Source: Synergistota bacterium
GTDB taxonomy: Bacteria > Synergistota > Synergistia > Synergistales > Synergistaceae
NCBI GenBank assembly: GCA_023450745.1
Contig: JAEXGR010000026.1
Coordinates: forward strand, 15,511 to 79,510
Direction of reading: 5' to 3'
DNA length: 64,000 nucleotides
Each line of letters opens with the position of its first letter. Position 1 is the stretch's first letter. Positions 35,054 through 42,942 of this stretch are shown here, one piece after another. Position numbers and translations under genes: made by a program. The notes under the pieces are model-generated. The model saw nothing but the letters and a program-made list of their open reading frames with translations, was not told the origin of the DNA and searched no databases.

Positions 35054-35821
35054 TTAGATCTCTCCCAGCAGCTTGGCGCGGGTTTCGGCCGCCTCTTTCT
35101 GCCCCATTTTTTTCATCGAAAGCGGCGAGATGCCGGTGGCGATGAAGGCGACCTTTTCCGCGAGGTTCAGGACGTGGTCGGAGATTCTTGACAGGTGGCG
35201 CAGTATCCACATTGAGGCGAAGAGCTTGCCCGTCGTTATATCCTGAGGGTTTGTCGGCACGGAGTTGCGCATCAGCTCTTCGACGGCGCTGTCCCTGATT
35301 TGATGCACCTTTTTCCGGTGATCGCGCGTCGACGTCACGATGGAGGCGTCCTCTTTCACAAAGGCTGCGAGCGCCTCTTTCAGCATCTTCCTGTCGTGCT
35401 CCGCCATTTCGTTTATCTCGTCCATCATGGGGCAGTCCCTGCCGGGGTCTATCGCCGCGAGTTTTTTGAGGCGCAGCGAGACGTTTACCGCCTGGTCGCC
35501 GATGCGCTCGAGGTCCGTGATGATCTTCATGACGGCGTAGACGAAGCGGAGGTCTTCGCGCATCGGCTGGCGCATCGCGATCGAGTAGAGGCATTCCTGA
35601 TCTATCTGTTCCTCCATCTCGTCGATGACGTCGTCTCCGTCGATCACGCTCTGCGCCAGCGGCAGGTCGAAGGCGCGCAGGGCTTTAAGCGCCCCTTCGA
35701 GCGCCTCGGAGGCCAGGTTTCCCATTTTGCAGACCATGTTTATCAGCCTCGCCTTGTCCGAGGCGTAAAGATACGCCTCCAGGTCCTGTTCCTTGGCTTT
35801 CTTCTTGTCGAGCAGCGCCAT
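35054..35821 (-). CDS. PhoU-domain protein
   Basis: A 255-residue all-helical protein with two PhoU repeats. The first holds EMEEQIDQECLYSIAMRQPMREDLRFVYAVMKIITDLERIGDQAVN, the second ASMWILRHLSRISDHVLNLAEKV; the D-x-x-x-R-x-x-D-x-x-x-N patterns bind metals. PhoU proteins adjust phosphate uptake and the Pho regulon. The gene follows the Na/Pi symporter by three bases, so the pair is an uptake unit with its own regulator, and not the Pst ABC system. Confidence 0.88.
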   Translation of the reverse strand: MALLDKKKAKEQDLEAYLYASDKARLINMVCKMGNLASEALEGALKALRAFDLPLAQSVIDGDDVIDEMEEQIDQECLYSIAMRQPMREDLRFVYAVMKIITDLERIGDQAVNVSLRLKKLAAIDPGRDCPMMDEINEMAEHDRKMLKEALAAFVKEDASIVTSTRDHRKKVHQIRDSAVEELMRNSVPTNPQDITTGKLFASMWILRHLSRISDHVLNLAEKVAFIATGISPLSMKKMGQKEAAETRAKLLGEI

Positions 35822-35824
35822 CTC

Positions 35825-37441
35825 TTATTCCTCCGTTTCGCGTGCGCAGCCGCACTCTTTTTGTTCCGGCATTCCTATGTCCTCGTCCTCGGCCATTATT
35901 TTGGCCATGCCGAGGAAGCTCTGCATCAGAGAGACCATCCTGATCGCCCGCGACACCTGCCGGTCGTAGGAGACGTCGCTCAGCTCGCGCCGGAGCTGCC
36001 CCGACATCTGGTTCATCTCTATTTCAAGGCTTTCGGTCCTGTTGATGAGCGCCTTTTCGCCGATCACGAAGGCTCTGAGGCTGGTGCGCATCATCCGGCG
36101 GGCGAGCTTCGCCCACTTTTCCCACCGCTCTTCTCCGAGCTGAGTCTCCAGCACCTTGCGCGCCTCTTCGCCGCTGAGGAAGTCTTTCAGTCCGCCGCAG
36201 AGGGTGCGGGACATGATCCTCATCACGGACATCGTGTGGCTGATCGACGAAAATTTCCGTTTCAGCTCCGGATTGTCGCCCTGTATATGGATTTTGTAGC
36301 AGTACTCCTGGCAGGCGTCGCTGAGTTCGTCGATGTTTTCAGGCAGCGCGCCGAATAATTTCTTGTTTCGCTGCTGCGGTTCGAGCAGCATTTGGAGATA
36401 GGCCTCCATGTAGTTTGCGAGCCGCGTCATTTCACGCGAGAGGAGAATCACGGAGATAAAGGGGACGGCGAGCATCCCGTCGTCCAGATATTTCGGCTGG
36501 CCGAGGTCGCCCTCGCCGCCGATGCACCTGACCGCAAGCGTGCTGAACTGTCCCGTAAACGGCAGGAAGAGGGCGATGTTGAAGAGGGCGATGAGCACCT
36601 GCCCGTATACGAGCTGGTTGGCCACGGAGACCCCGGCCCCGGACATCCGGCATTCCACCCACGGAGCCGCGGCGATAAAGAGCAGCCCGCCGATGAGCTT
36701 GTATAGGAAGGTCGCCAGCCCGAGCCGTTTGGCGCTGAGTTTGCCGCCAAGCCCCGCGAGCACCACCATCGTCGTCGAGCCGATGTGCGCGCCCAGCGCC
36801 ACCGGCAGCGCCGACCCCGCCGGCAGCACGCCGGAAGCGGCGAGCGTGATTCCCAGCGCCATGATCGCCGAGCTGCTTTGGAGGAGGCCCGCCCCCATGA
36901 AGGAGGCGAAGCCCACCATCCACGCGTTCGCGGCAAAGGCGGTCACGGTGTTTCGGAATTCCGCGTTCTGAAACATCGGCGCCGTGCCCAGGCCGATCAC
37001 GAGCATTCCCATGAAGATAAGCGCCAGGCAGCGTATCAGCCCCGCGCTGAGCCACACCCAACGCCTCTTTGCCTTTGAGAGGAAAAATCCGAGGGCGAAG
37101 AGCAACGGCGCGTAGTCGAAGAGGTTCAGGCTCAGCAGGAAGGAGACGAAGGTGCCGCCGAGGCTCGCCCCCATCATTACGAAGATGGAGCCGGCAAAGG
37201 AGAGCATCCCCGCGTCAACGAAGCCTACGGCGAAGGAGGTGGCGATCGTGCTGCTCTGCGTAATCGCCGAGAGCAGCACTCCGAAACAGAATGACCGGCA
37301 TTTGCCGGAGGTGTAGCGTCCGATCTTGTCGCGGAACTCGCCGCCGAAGTTGCTTTTAAAGAAGGCGGAGCTTTCCTGTACTCCGAAGAGGAAGAGCGCA
37401 AGTCCACCCGCGATGTATATTAAATTATAGAGAAAGGTCAA
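35825..37441 (-). CDS. Na+/phosphate symporter (NptA/PNaS family) with C-terminal PhoU-like domain
   Basis: Imports phosphate with sodium. Two inverted membrane repeats carry the family signatures SAITQSSTIATSFAVGFV and GAGLLQSSSAIMALGITLAASG, with about eight hydrophobic segments in residues 5-320. The last 200 residues are soluble, helical and PhoU-like. The start is uncertain. The frame is open to an ATG at 37474 that has no ribosome-binding site and directly abuts a hairpin. TTG at 37441 (MTFLYNLIYIAGG) has GAGGGTG five bases upstream and is preferred. The gene is tightly coupled to the separate PhoU gene behind it. Confidence 0.88.
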   Translation of the reverse strand: MTFLYNLIYIAGGLALFLFGVQESSAFFKSNFGGEFRDKIGRYTSGKCRSFCFGVLLSAITQSSTIATSFAVGFVDAGMLSFAGSIFVMMGASLGGTFVSFLLSLNLFDYAPLLFALGFFLSKAKRRWVWLSAGLIRCLALIFMGMLVIGLGTAPMFQNAEFRNTVTAFAANAWMVGFASFMGAGLLQSSSAIMALGITLAASGVLPAGSALPVALGAHIGSTTMVVLAGLGGKLSAKRLGLATFLYKLIGGLLFIAAAPWVECRMSGAGVSVANQLVYGQVLIALFNIALFLPFTGQFSTLAVRCIGGEGDLGQPKYLDDGMLAVPFISVILLSREMTRLANYMEAYLQMLLEPQQRNKKLFGALPENIDELSDACQEYCYKIHIQGDNPELKRKFSSISHTMSVMRIMSRTLCGGLKDFLSGEEARKVLETQLGEERWEKWAKLARRMMRTSLRAFVIGEKALINRTESLEIEMNQMSGQLRRELSDVSYDRQVSRAIRMVSLMQSFLGMAKIMAEDEDIGMPEQKECGCARETEE

Positions 37442-37475
37442 CTTATCACCCTCTTCATTTTTTGTATATTCCATC

Positions 37476-37510
37476 TAAAGCGGCGTCTCTTTAAAAATGA
37501 CGCCGCTTTA
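37476..37510 (-). terminator. Hairpin between tctA and the Na/Pi symporter
   Basis: TAAAGCGGCGTC (37476-37487) pairs with GACGCCGCTTTA (37499-37510). It lies after the stop of the tctA-like gene on the minus strand. There is no T-run on the exit side, so it may also act as an attenuator or mRNA end stabiliser. Confidence 0.7.
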
Positions 37511-37547
37511 GCGAGTTCTTTGCGACCGGGCCGCGCCGGCGTTTAGC

Positions 37548-39065
37548 CTATATTTTTTCTTCCCTTTTCCGTGCCGCGTTTTTTCCCTTGAGCGCCCGGA
37601 AGAGCGGCGTGCAGAGAGAAAGCGCGGAGAGTCCCAGCAGCACCGCGGAGAGCGGGCGCGTGAAGAACATCGCGGGGCCGTCCATCACGAGCGTCATTTG
37701 CAGATTCATCTCGATGAGCGTTCCCAGCACGAGCCCCAAAACGATGGGCGACGAGGGGTAGTGAAACTTGTTCAGCAGCCATCCGGCCACGCCGAAGACG
37801 ACGCAGACGCCGACGTCGAAGGTCGACGAGCGTACGGCGAAGCTGCCGATGATCGAAAAGGCGAAGATCATCGGGTAGAGGATGCTCTTGGGCACCATCG
37901 TCACCTTGATCCAAACACGCGAGCCGAGCCAGCCGACGAGCAGCAGCACGAGGTTGGCGACGAAGAGGCTCGCAAAGAGCGTATAGACGATCTCCGGGTG
38001 CTTGCTGAAGAGTTCCGGCCCCGGGCGCAGTTCGTGAATCATGAGCGCGCCGATGAGCACCGCCGTGGAGGCGCTGCCCGGAATGCCCAGCGTGAGGAGC
38101 GGCACCAGGGCTCCGCCCACGGACGAGCTGTTGGAGGCTTCGGCCGCCGTGACGCCTTCGAGGCTGCCCTTGCCGAACATCTCGGGGGTCTTGCTGAGCC
38201 GTTTTTCGACGTCATAGGCGATGAACGAAGCGATTGTGCCGCCGGCGCCGGGGAAGATTCCGATGATGGTGCCCAAGACGCCGGAGCGGATCATGCCCCA
38301 TTTCAGGCTTAGGTATGTCTTCATGGTCGGCCACGAGGAGAGCCCGTCGTCGGAGACGCTGTCAAAGGCCTTGAAGTTGCCCTCTTCAATGTTGGCAAAC
38401 ACTTCGCTCAGGGCAAAGAGCCCGATGAGCGCGGGGATAAAGGAGAAGCCGTCGTAGAGCCTGATGACGTCGAAGGTATATCGTGAGACGCCGCTTACGT
38501 GGTCAAGCCCCACCGTGTTGAGCAGCAGGCCGAGAAGCACCGCGATGAGCGCTTCGAGCCATTTGCCGCCGCCGAGCGAGGCGACCGTCGTCAGCCCGAG
38601 GACGGCCAGCGCGAAGTACTCCGCGGGCCAGAACTTCAGCGCGAAGTTCGCCAGCGGCGCGGAGAAGCAGATCAGGATGATGATGCCGACGAAGCCGCCG
38701 ACGACCGAGGCGACGAGCGAGACGCCCAGCGCGTCGCCGGCGCGCCCGCTCTTGGCGAGCGGATAACCGTCGAAGGCCGTGACGACGGCGGAGGGCGTGC
38801 CCGGCGTATTTATCGTGACCGCGGTGATCGAGCCGCCGTAGTTTGAGGCGAGATATATCGCGCAAAGCATTACCAGCCCCATCGTCGGACTCATGCCGAA
38901 GGTGAAGGGAAGCAGTATCGCGACCGCCATCGAGGGCGATACTCCGGGCATGGCGCCGCCGAGGATGCCGACGATCACGCCGGCCACGATCGCGGCCAAG
39001 GGCCCGAACCCGGCGAGATTGCGAAGCCCCGCTAAAAGGGCGCTCAACATTTCCATAACCGTCAC
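37548..39065 (-). CDS. tctA: Tripartite tricarboxylate transporter, large permease (TctA)
   Basis: The large membrane subunit of a binding-protein-dependent secondary transporter. The family signature is clear: GVIVGILGGAMPGVSPSMAVAILLPFTFGMSPTMGLVMLCAIYLASNYGGSITAVTINTPGTPSAVVTAFDGYPLAKSG in pieces through residues 25-110, and later GIFPGAGGTIASFIAYDVEKRLSK and TLGIPGSASTAVLIGALMIHEL. About 11-12 hydrophobic segments fit the family. The start GTG at 39065 is supported by GGGAG; an in-frame ATG at 39056 is also possible. It is the last gene of a tctC-tctB-tctA unit. The substrate is unknown; citrate-type and other carboxylates are usual. Confidence 0.93.
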   Translation of the reverse strand: MTVMEMLSALLAGLRNLAGFGPLAAIVAGVIVGILGGAMPGVSPSMAVAILLPFTFGMSPTMGLVMLCAIYLASNYGGSITAVTINTPGTPSAVVTAFDGYPLAKSGRAGDALGVSLVASVVGGFVGIIILICFSAPLANFALKFWPAEYFALAVLGLTTVASLGGGKWLEALIAVLLGLLLNTVGLDHVSGVSRYTFDVIRLYDGFSFIPALIGLFALSEVFANIEEGNFKAFDSVSDDGLSSWPTMKTYLSLKWGMIRSGVLGTIIGIFPGAGGTIASFIAYDVEKRLSKTPEMFGKGSLEGVTAAEASNSSSVGGALVPLLTLGIPGSASTAVLIGALMIHELRPGPELFSKHPEIVYTLFASLFVANLVLLLVGWLGSRVWIKVTMVPKSILYPMIFAFSIIGSFAVRSSTFDVGVCVVFGVAGWLLNKFHYPSSPIVLGLVLGTLIEMNLQMTLVMDGPAMFFTRPLSAVLLGLSALSLCTPLFRALKGKNAARKREEKI

Positions 39066-39071
39066 GCTCCC

Positions 39072-39632
39072 TTACTTAAAGAGACTGCCGACCGGCAGCC
39101 CGAGCAGCAAAAGCTTGTTGAATACCAGCCAGGTGACGGCGATCCACACGCAGACGGTTCCCGCCATCAGCGGAACGCGGCGCTCTCCCATGAGGAGCAT
39201 GAGCGCGGTGATCATCGCGCCGGTGCAGATGAAAAAACCCAGCCTGTCGAACAGGGCGATCGCGGCGAAGACGACGGCGACGGTCAGGGCGACTTTGCCG
39301 AGGCGTCCGTACTTGACCGGCTGATAATCTTTTTGATTCCATATCTTTATAAACTGCAGCGCCGAACAAACGAACAGCGAGCCGCCCCAGAGAAGGGGAA
39401 CGAGCCGCGGGTCGCTTTCCGCCTCCGCCGCGCCCTCGAAGCCGAATGAAAGAAGGATAAACGCGGCCGAGAATTCGATAATTAAAAATGCCGCCAGCAG
39501 TGAATCAAGCCTGTCGGACTTGCCCATCGCCGCGGATACGCGGGCGGCGAAGGCGGCGGTCAGGCCGCAAGCTATACAGAGTATCAGCGCTCCTGCCGGC
39601 TTTCCGAGGTAGAGCGCGGCTTCCTGTATCAT
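39072..39632 (-). CDS. tctB: Tripartite tricarboxylate transporter, small permease (TctB)
   Basis: A 186-residue membrane protein with four hydrophobic segments (about residues 12-30, 45-65, 82-95 and 108-165), the usual TctB topology and length. Sequence conservation in this family is low, so the assignment rests on its place between tctC and tctA, six bases before the latter. It forms the membrane complex with TctA. Confidence 0.85.
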   Translation of the reverse strand: MIQEAALYLGKPAGALILCIACGLTAAFAARVSAAMGKSDRLDSLLAAFLIIEFSAAFILLSFGFEGAAEAESDPRLVPLLWGGSLFVCSALQFIKIWNQKDYQPVKYGRLGKVALTVAVVFAAIALFDRLGFFICTGAMITALMLLMGERRVPLMAGTVCVWIAVTWLVFNKLLLLGLPVGSLFK

Positions 39633-39704
39633 AAAATCACTCTCTTTCGTCTCTCCGCCCCTTTTTGAAACACAAGGGGCGGAGCATAGATCGTCGGTTC
39701 CCGA

Positions 39705-40649
39705 TTACTTTTTGGTAAAGTGCTGCGCGGTCTCGATGTCGCCCTTGACCTGCTTGTTGAACTTGTCGCGGCCCCAGTCGCAGACCTCGATTCCGTCGCG
39801 AACGAGGAAACTGCGCCACTCGGGGTCCTTCGCGACCTTCCGGTTCAGCTCTTCCCACCACTTGTAGGCCTCTTCGGGCGCGCCCTTTTTGATGGCGAAG
39901 CCACGCCACATTATTTCGTTGTCCAGCCCCTTATACCCAAGCTCCTTGAAGGTGGGGACGTCGGGCAGCTGCGGCAGGCGCTTCACGGCGGAGACGGCCA
40001 CGATCTTGTATCCCTTGCGGCCCTGCGTGTCCGCCGGGTTTCCGACGTAGGCGGCGTTCTGTCCCGAGAGGGTGCCCATCATCGCTTCGGGGCCGCTCTT
40101 GTAGGGCAGCCACTTGGCCTTCATGCCGGCCGTTTCCCACACCTTCTGCGCGAAAAGGTGGTCGTTGCCGCCGGTGGCGGGGCCGCCCCATATCTGTTTG
40201 CCGCCCTGTTTTTTCGCCTCTTCGACGAGCTTGGCGAAGGTCGTATAGCCGCCGTTCTCGGAGGTGATGATGCATTCCGGGTCTCTCATCAGCATCGCGA
40301 CCCATTCAAAGCCCCACACCATTTCATCGACGCTCTTCTTGGCGGAGACGACCTTGTCCACGACCGACGTCGTCGCGGCAAAGACGGTGTAGCCGTCGGC
40401 GGGCTGCTCGAGCACGGCGCCGATCGCCACAAGCCCGCCGGCGCCGGCGGTGTTTTCGACCACGAACGTGGCGTCGGTATATTTTTTCGCGATGGAGACG
40501 AACTTCCGGCTCGTGACGTCCATCAGTCCGCCGGGGGCCACGTAGTTGACGATCTTTATCGGTTTGTCAGGATATGCCGCGAGAGCCGGGACGGTAGAAG
40601 CCGCGATGACTGCCGCCGTTACCAGTGAAGTGATCAAACTTTTACGCAT
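39705..40649 (-). CDS. tctC: Tripartite tricarboxylate transporter, substrate-binding protein (TctC/Bug)
   Basis: A 314-residue periplasmic protein with signal peptide RKSLITSLVTAAVIAASTVPALA. The mature start AYPDKPIKIVNYVAPGGLMDVTSRKF is the Bug-family hallmark (the usual PGG-x-x-D loop that holds a carboxylate). VENTAGAGGLVAIGAVLEQPADGYT and NPADTQGRKGYKIVAVSAVKRLPQLPDVPTFKELGYKG also match. It captures a carboxylic acid for TctAB. First gene of the unit; 72 bp separate it from tctB. Confidence 0.93.
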   Translation of the reverse strand: MRKSLITSLVTAAVIAASTVPALAAYPDKPIKIVNYVAPGGLMDVTSRKFVSIAKKYTDATFVVENTAGAGGLVAIGAVLEQPADGYTVFAATTSVVDKVVSAKKSVDEMVWGFEWVAMLMRDPECIITSENGGYTTFAKLVEEAKKQGGKQIWGGPATGGNDHLFAQKVWETAGMKAKWLPYKSGPEAMMGTLSGQNAAYVGNPADTQGRKGYKIVAVSAVKRLPQLPDVPTFKELGYKGLDNEIMWRGFAIKKGAPEEAYKWWEELNRKVAKDPEWRSFLVRDGIEVCDWGRDKFNKQVKGDIETAQHFTKK

Positions 40650-40680
40650 TGCAAAATTCCTCCTTTGTTTGTGTTGGCGC

Positions 40681-41604
40681 TTATGCCTGGCCTTTAAAGA
40701 GTTTATAAAGCAGCCCGTGACGGAGTCCTCTGTCGCTGACCGTGAATTCTGAGACGCCGCAGAGCTCCATGATCGCCTCGATGATGCAGGCGCCGGCGAG
40801 GATGACGTCGGCGCGCTTCGGCTGGAGCCCCACGATCTCTTTGCGCTCGTCGAGCGTCTTCGCGGCGTAGCTGGCGACCTGGGCGCGCACGTCCGCGAGC
40901 GTCAGCTTCGAGCCCTGGATCACGTCGGGGTCGTAGACTTTCATCTGGTGCTTCACGGAGGCGATGCTTGTGACGTTGCCGCCCATGCCGACGAGGAACT
41001 TGGCTCCGGCGCTCACGCCGCCCTCCGCGAGCTCCCGGCGCACCTGGGCGCGCGCTTCGGCGAGTTTTTCCGGGGCGACCGGCATCTCTGCGAGATAGCT
41101 CTCCGTGATTCGGATTCCTCCGATATTGAGGCTGAATTTACGTTTCATGACCCCGGCTTCTCCGAAGACGAATTCGGTGCTGCCGCCGCCGGTGTCGAAC
41201 GAGACGAGGTTGGCCTCCGCGGCGCCGGGAATGCCGGAGACCACCGCGATATACGAAAGCTGCGCCTCTTCTTCGCCGGGGATGACGCGCGGGTCGATTC
41301 CCGTGAGCTCCCTGACTCTCGCCCTGAATTCGCCGCTGTTTTTTGCCGTGCGCAGGGCCATCGTCCCCACGATCACTATTTCGTCCGCCGCCGCGCCGCG
41401 CGCCTCGCGCACGAATTCGTCCACGGCCTGCGCGTTTCTCTCGAGCGCCTCGGGGGAGATGGTCCCCGTGTCTTTTAGGCCTTCGCCGAGCTTCGCGATG
41501 TTGTTCGCGTCCTTCAGAACGGTGAACGAGCCGTCGCGCGCGGCGCTTTCGGCCAGACAGAATTTGATGGAGTTGGTGCCGATGTCGATGACCGCCTTTT
41601 TCAT
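40681..41604 (-). CDS. Ppx/GppA-family exopolyphosphatase / pppGpp phosphatase
   Basis: A 307-residue single-unit member of the family (ASKHA fold). Motifs: VIDIGTNSIKFCLAE (phosphate loop 1), IPGEEEAQLSYIAV, LVSFDTGGGSTEFVFGE (loop 2), and LVGMGGNVTSIASVKH. The short length corresponds to the two-domain catalytic core without the C-terminal HD region of E. coli Ppx. It removes phosphate from polyphosphate or pppGpp. The start overlaps the stop of the CYTH-like gene as TAATG, so the two are translationally coupled and probably work on the same type of substrate. Confidence 0.9.
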   Translation of the reverse strand: MKKAVIDIGTNSIKFCLAESAARDGSFTVLKDANNIAKLGEGLKDTGTISPEALERNAQAVDEFVREARGAAADEIVIVGTMALRTAKNSGEFRARVRELTGIDPRVIPGEEEAQLSYIAVVSGIPGAAEANLVSFDTGGGSTEFVFGEAGVMKRKFSLNIGGIRITESYLAEMPVAPEKLAEARAQVRRELAEGGVSAGAKFLVGMGGNVTSIASVKHQMKVYDPDVIQGSKLTLADVRAQVASYAAKTLDERKEIVGLQPKRADVILAGACIIEAIMELCGVSEFTVSDRGLRHGLLYKLFKGQA

Positions 41605-42191
41605 TATTTGATCATCCCCACTGATTTCTTCATCGCCTGGATGTAATTGACGTTGGGCGCCCCTTCAAGTCCGAGCTTTTTGACGACGGAGATGACGAGC
41701 TCCGGGTCCTCGTGCTCTACGCAGATCGTGCGCCACGGCCGGCCGTTGAAGGAGGTCTCCGCGATCTCGGCCGTCGTTCCCTCTATCTTGTAGATGTCGC
41801 GGCTCTTTTTCACTTCGACGAGTTCGAGGTCGGCGCACGGACGGATCACTTCGTCGAGGAACTGTTCGTACGTGTATTCCGCGCGTTTGAACTCCGGCGC
41901 TTCCGCCTTGAATATCTTAAAGAGGCCGGCAAGCGTCTCCGCCGCAATGGGGAAGCCCGTCTTCAGCACCGGCATCCATTGTTCGAGCTTGTCGCCGTTT
42001 ACGTTCTGCAGCGACTTGACGTCGACGACGTCAAAGCGGATCTTGATGTTCTCGTCGCTCTTCTTTGAGAGGATATAAAGCTCCTCCGTCTTTTTGCTGC
42101 CGTCCATTCCCAACGCGCGAACCGCCTCCTCGCATTTGCCGAACGAGCCGGTTCCAAAGGTTCTCCATTCCCAGCGTGCGATGATTCCCAT
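41604..42191 (-). CDS. CYTH-like protein with WEWRTF start, paralogue 1
   Basis: A 195-residue protein that I recognise only as a family with the start MxxxRWEWRTFG. Charged pairs on alternating strands (LYILSKKSDENIKIRFDVVDVK; ELVEVKKSRDIYKIE; RTICVEHEDPELV) resemble the CYTH/triphosphate-tunnel fold, where such residues line a tunnel that binds metals and triphosphates. It is coupled to a Ppx/GppA phosphatase, and a related copy is encoded just upstream. A role in triphosphate or polyphosphate chemistry is therefore a reasonable guess; no function is proven. ATG at 42191 is used because AAAGGGG precedes it by nine bases; the frame is open 29 codons more but those cross a terminator. Confidence 0.7.
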   Translation of the reverse strand: MGIIARWEWRTFGTGSFGKCEEAVRALGMDGSKKTEELYILSKKSDENIKIRFDVVDVKSLQNVNGDKLEQWMPVLKTGFPIAAETLAGLFKIFKAEAPEFKRAEYTYEQFLDEVIRPCADLELVEVKKSRDIYKIEGTTAEIAETSFNGRPWRTICVEHEDPELVISVVKKLGLEGAPNVNYIQAMKKSVGMIK

Positions 42192-42229
42192 GCATAAAAA
42201 CCCCTTTCGTTTTCGTTGCTTCACAAAAT

Positions 42230-42273
42230 AAAAAATGCGGAACAAGCCACCATCAACCGGCGTTGTTCCGCAT
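42230..42273 (-). terminator. Terminator-like hairpin directly before the CYTH-like paralogue 1 gene
   Basis: ATGCGGAACAA (42235-42245) pairs perfectly with TTGTTCCGCAT (42263-42273). On the minus strand a run of six T follows (42235-42230). It lies about 40 bases before the start codon and could attenuate that gene. Confidence 0.75.
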
Positions 42274-42281
42274 CGCAATAT

Positions 42282-42324
42282 AAAAAAATACAGAACAACT
42301 CTCCTGCTGAAAGTTATTCTGTAT
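42282..42324 (-). terminator. Terminator after CYTH-like paralogue 2
   Basis: ATACAGAACAACT (42288-42300) pairs with AGTTATTCTGTAT (42312-42324) with one mismatch and is followed on the minus strand by seven T (42288-42282). It is the first of two tandem terminator-like hairpins. Confidence 0.8.
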
Positions 42325-42379
42325 TGTGCATATCCCGCTTACTGCTGTGAATGATATAACTAGCGGTTCGATATGTCAA

Positions 42380-42937
42380 TTAGATTTTTAAAAAGTGTTT
42401 CAAAAGCGTTACATAGTTTGCCGTTGCTTTACCGTCAAGGCGGCAGCCGCGGACGAAGTATTCCACCTGTTCCGGCTTTTCGCTCTCGACGCAGAGCGTC
42501 CACTTTGTGCGTCCCGCGAAAGAGGCCGTCCCGGCCTCGATTATCGTATCTTCGATCATGTAGATGTCGCGCTCCTTCACGACCTCTATCATGGCGAGAG
42601 GCCCTCCCGCGGGAAATGATTCGCGGCCCAGGGCGCGGGGAAACGGCGTGCCGATGAAGCCGGTTATCGTGGTGGCGTCAGCGGCGTCCGGCGGAAACGG
42701 CGATTTGAAAGCCGGCCGCCACAGCTCCGTCCCAAAGGGCGAAACGCCGACGCGGATCTTGACGTCGAGGACGCCGGCGCGTATTTTGAGGTTGGCCTCC
42801 GTAAGCCTCGAGAGGACATATAAATCCGTGCCCCGCTTGCGGTTGGCGCGGCGCAGCTTTTGAAAAACAGGCGCTATGGAAAGAAAGGGGGCGTCTGAGA
42901 ATATCCGCCATTCCCACCGGGATGCCGCCGTCCCCAT
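42380..42937 (-). CDS. CYTH-like protein with WEWRIF start, paralogue 2
   Basis: A 185-residue relative of the protein encoded at 41604-42191. Shared features in the same order: RWEWRIF, LYVLSRLTEANLKIRAGVLDVK, MIEVVKERDIYMIEDT, TASFAGRTKWTLCVESEKPEQVEYF, LDGKATANYVTLLK. The central part differs, so the duplication is old. It starts five bases after the phosphoglucomutase stop and is likely cotranscribed with it. Same cautious interpretation: a tunnel-fold protein acting on a phosphate compound. Two terminators separate it from its paralogue, so the two are expressed independently. Confidence 0.65.
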   Translation of the reverse strand: MGTAASRWEWRIFSDAPFLSIAPVFQKLRRANRKRGTDLYVLSRLTEANLKIRAGVLDVKIRVGVSPFGTELWRPAFKSPFPPDAADATTITGFIGTPFPRALGRESFPAGGPLAMIEVVKERDIYMIEDTIIEAGTASFAGRTKWTLCVESEKPEQVEYFVRGCRLDGKATANYVTLLKHFLKI

Positions 42938-42942
42938 TTCCG

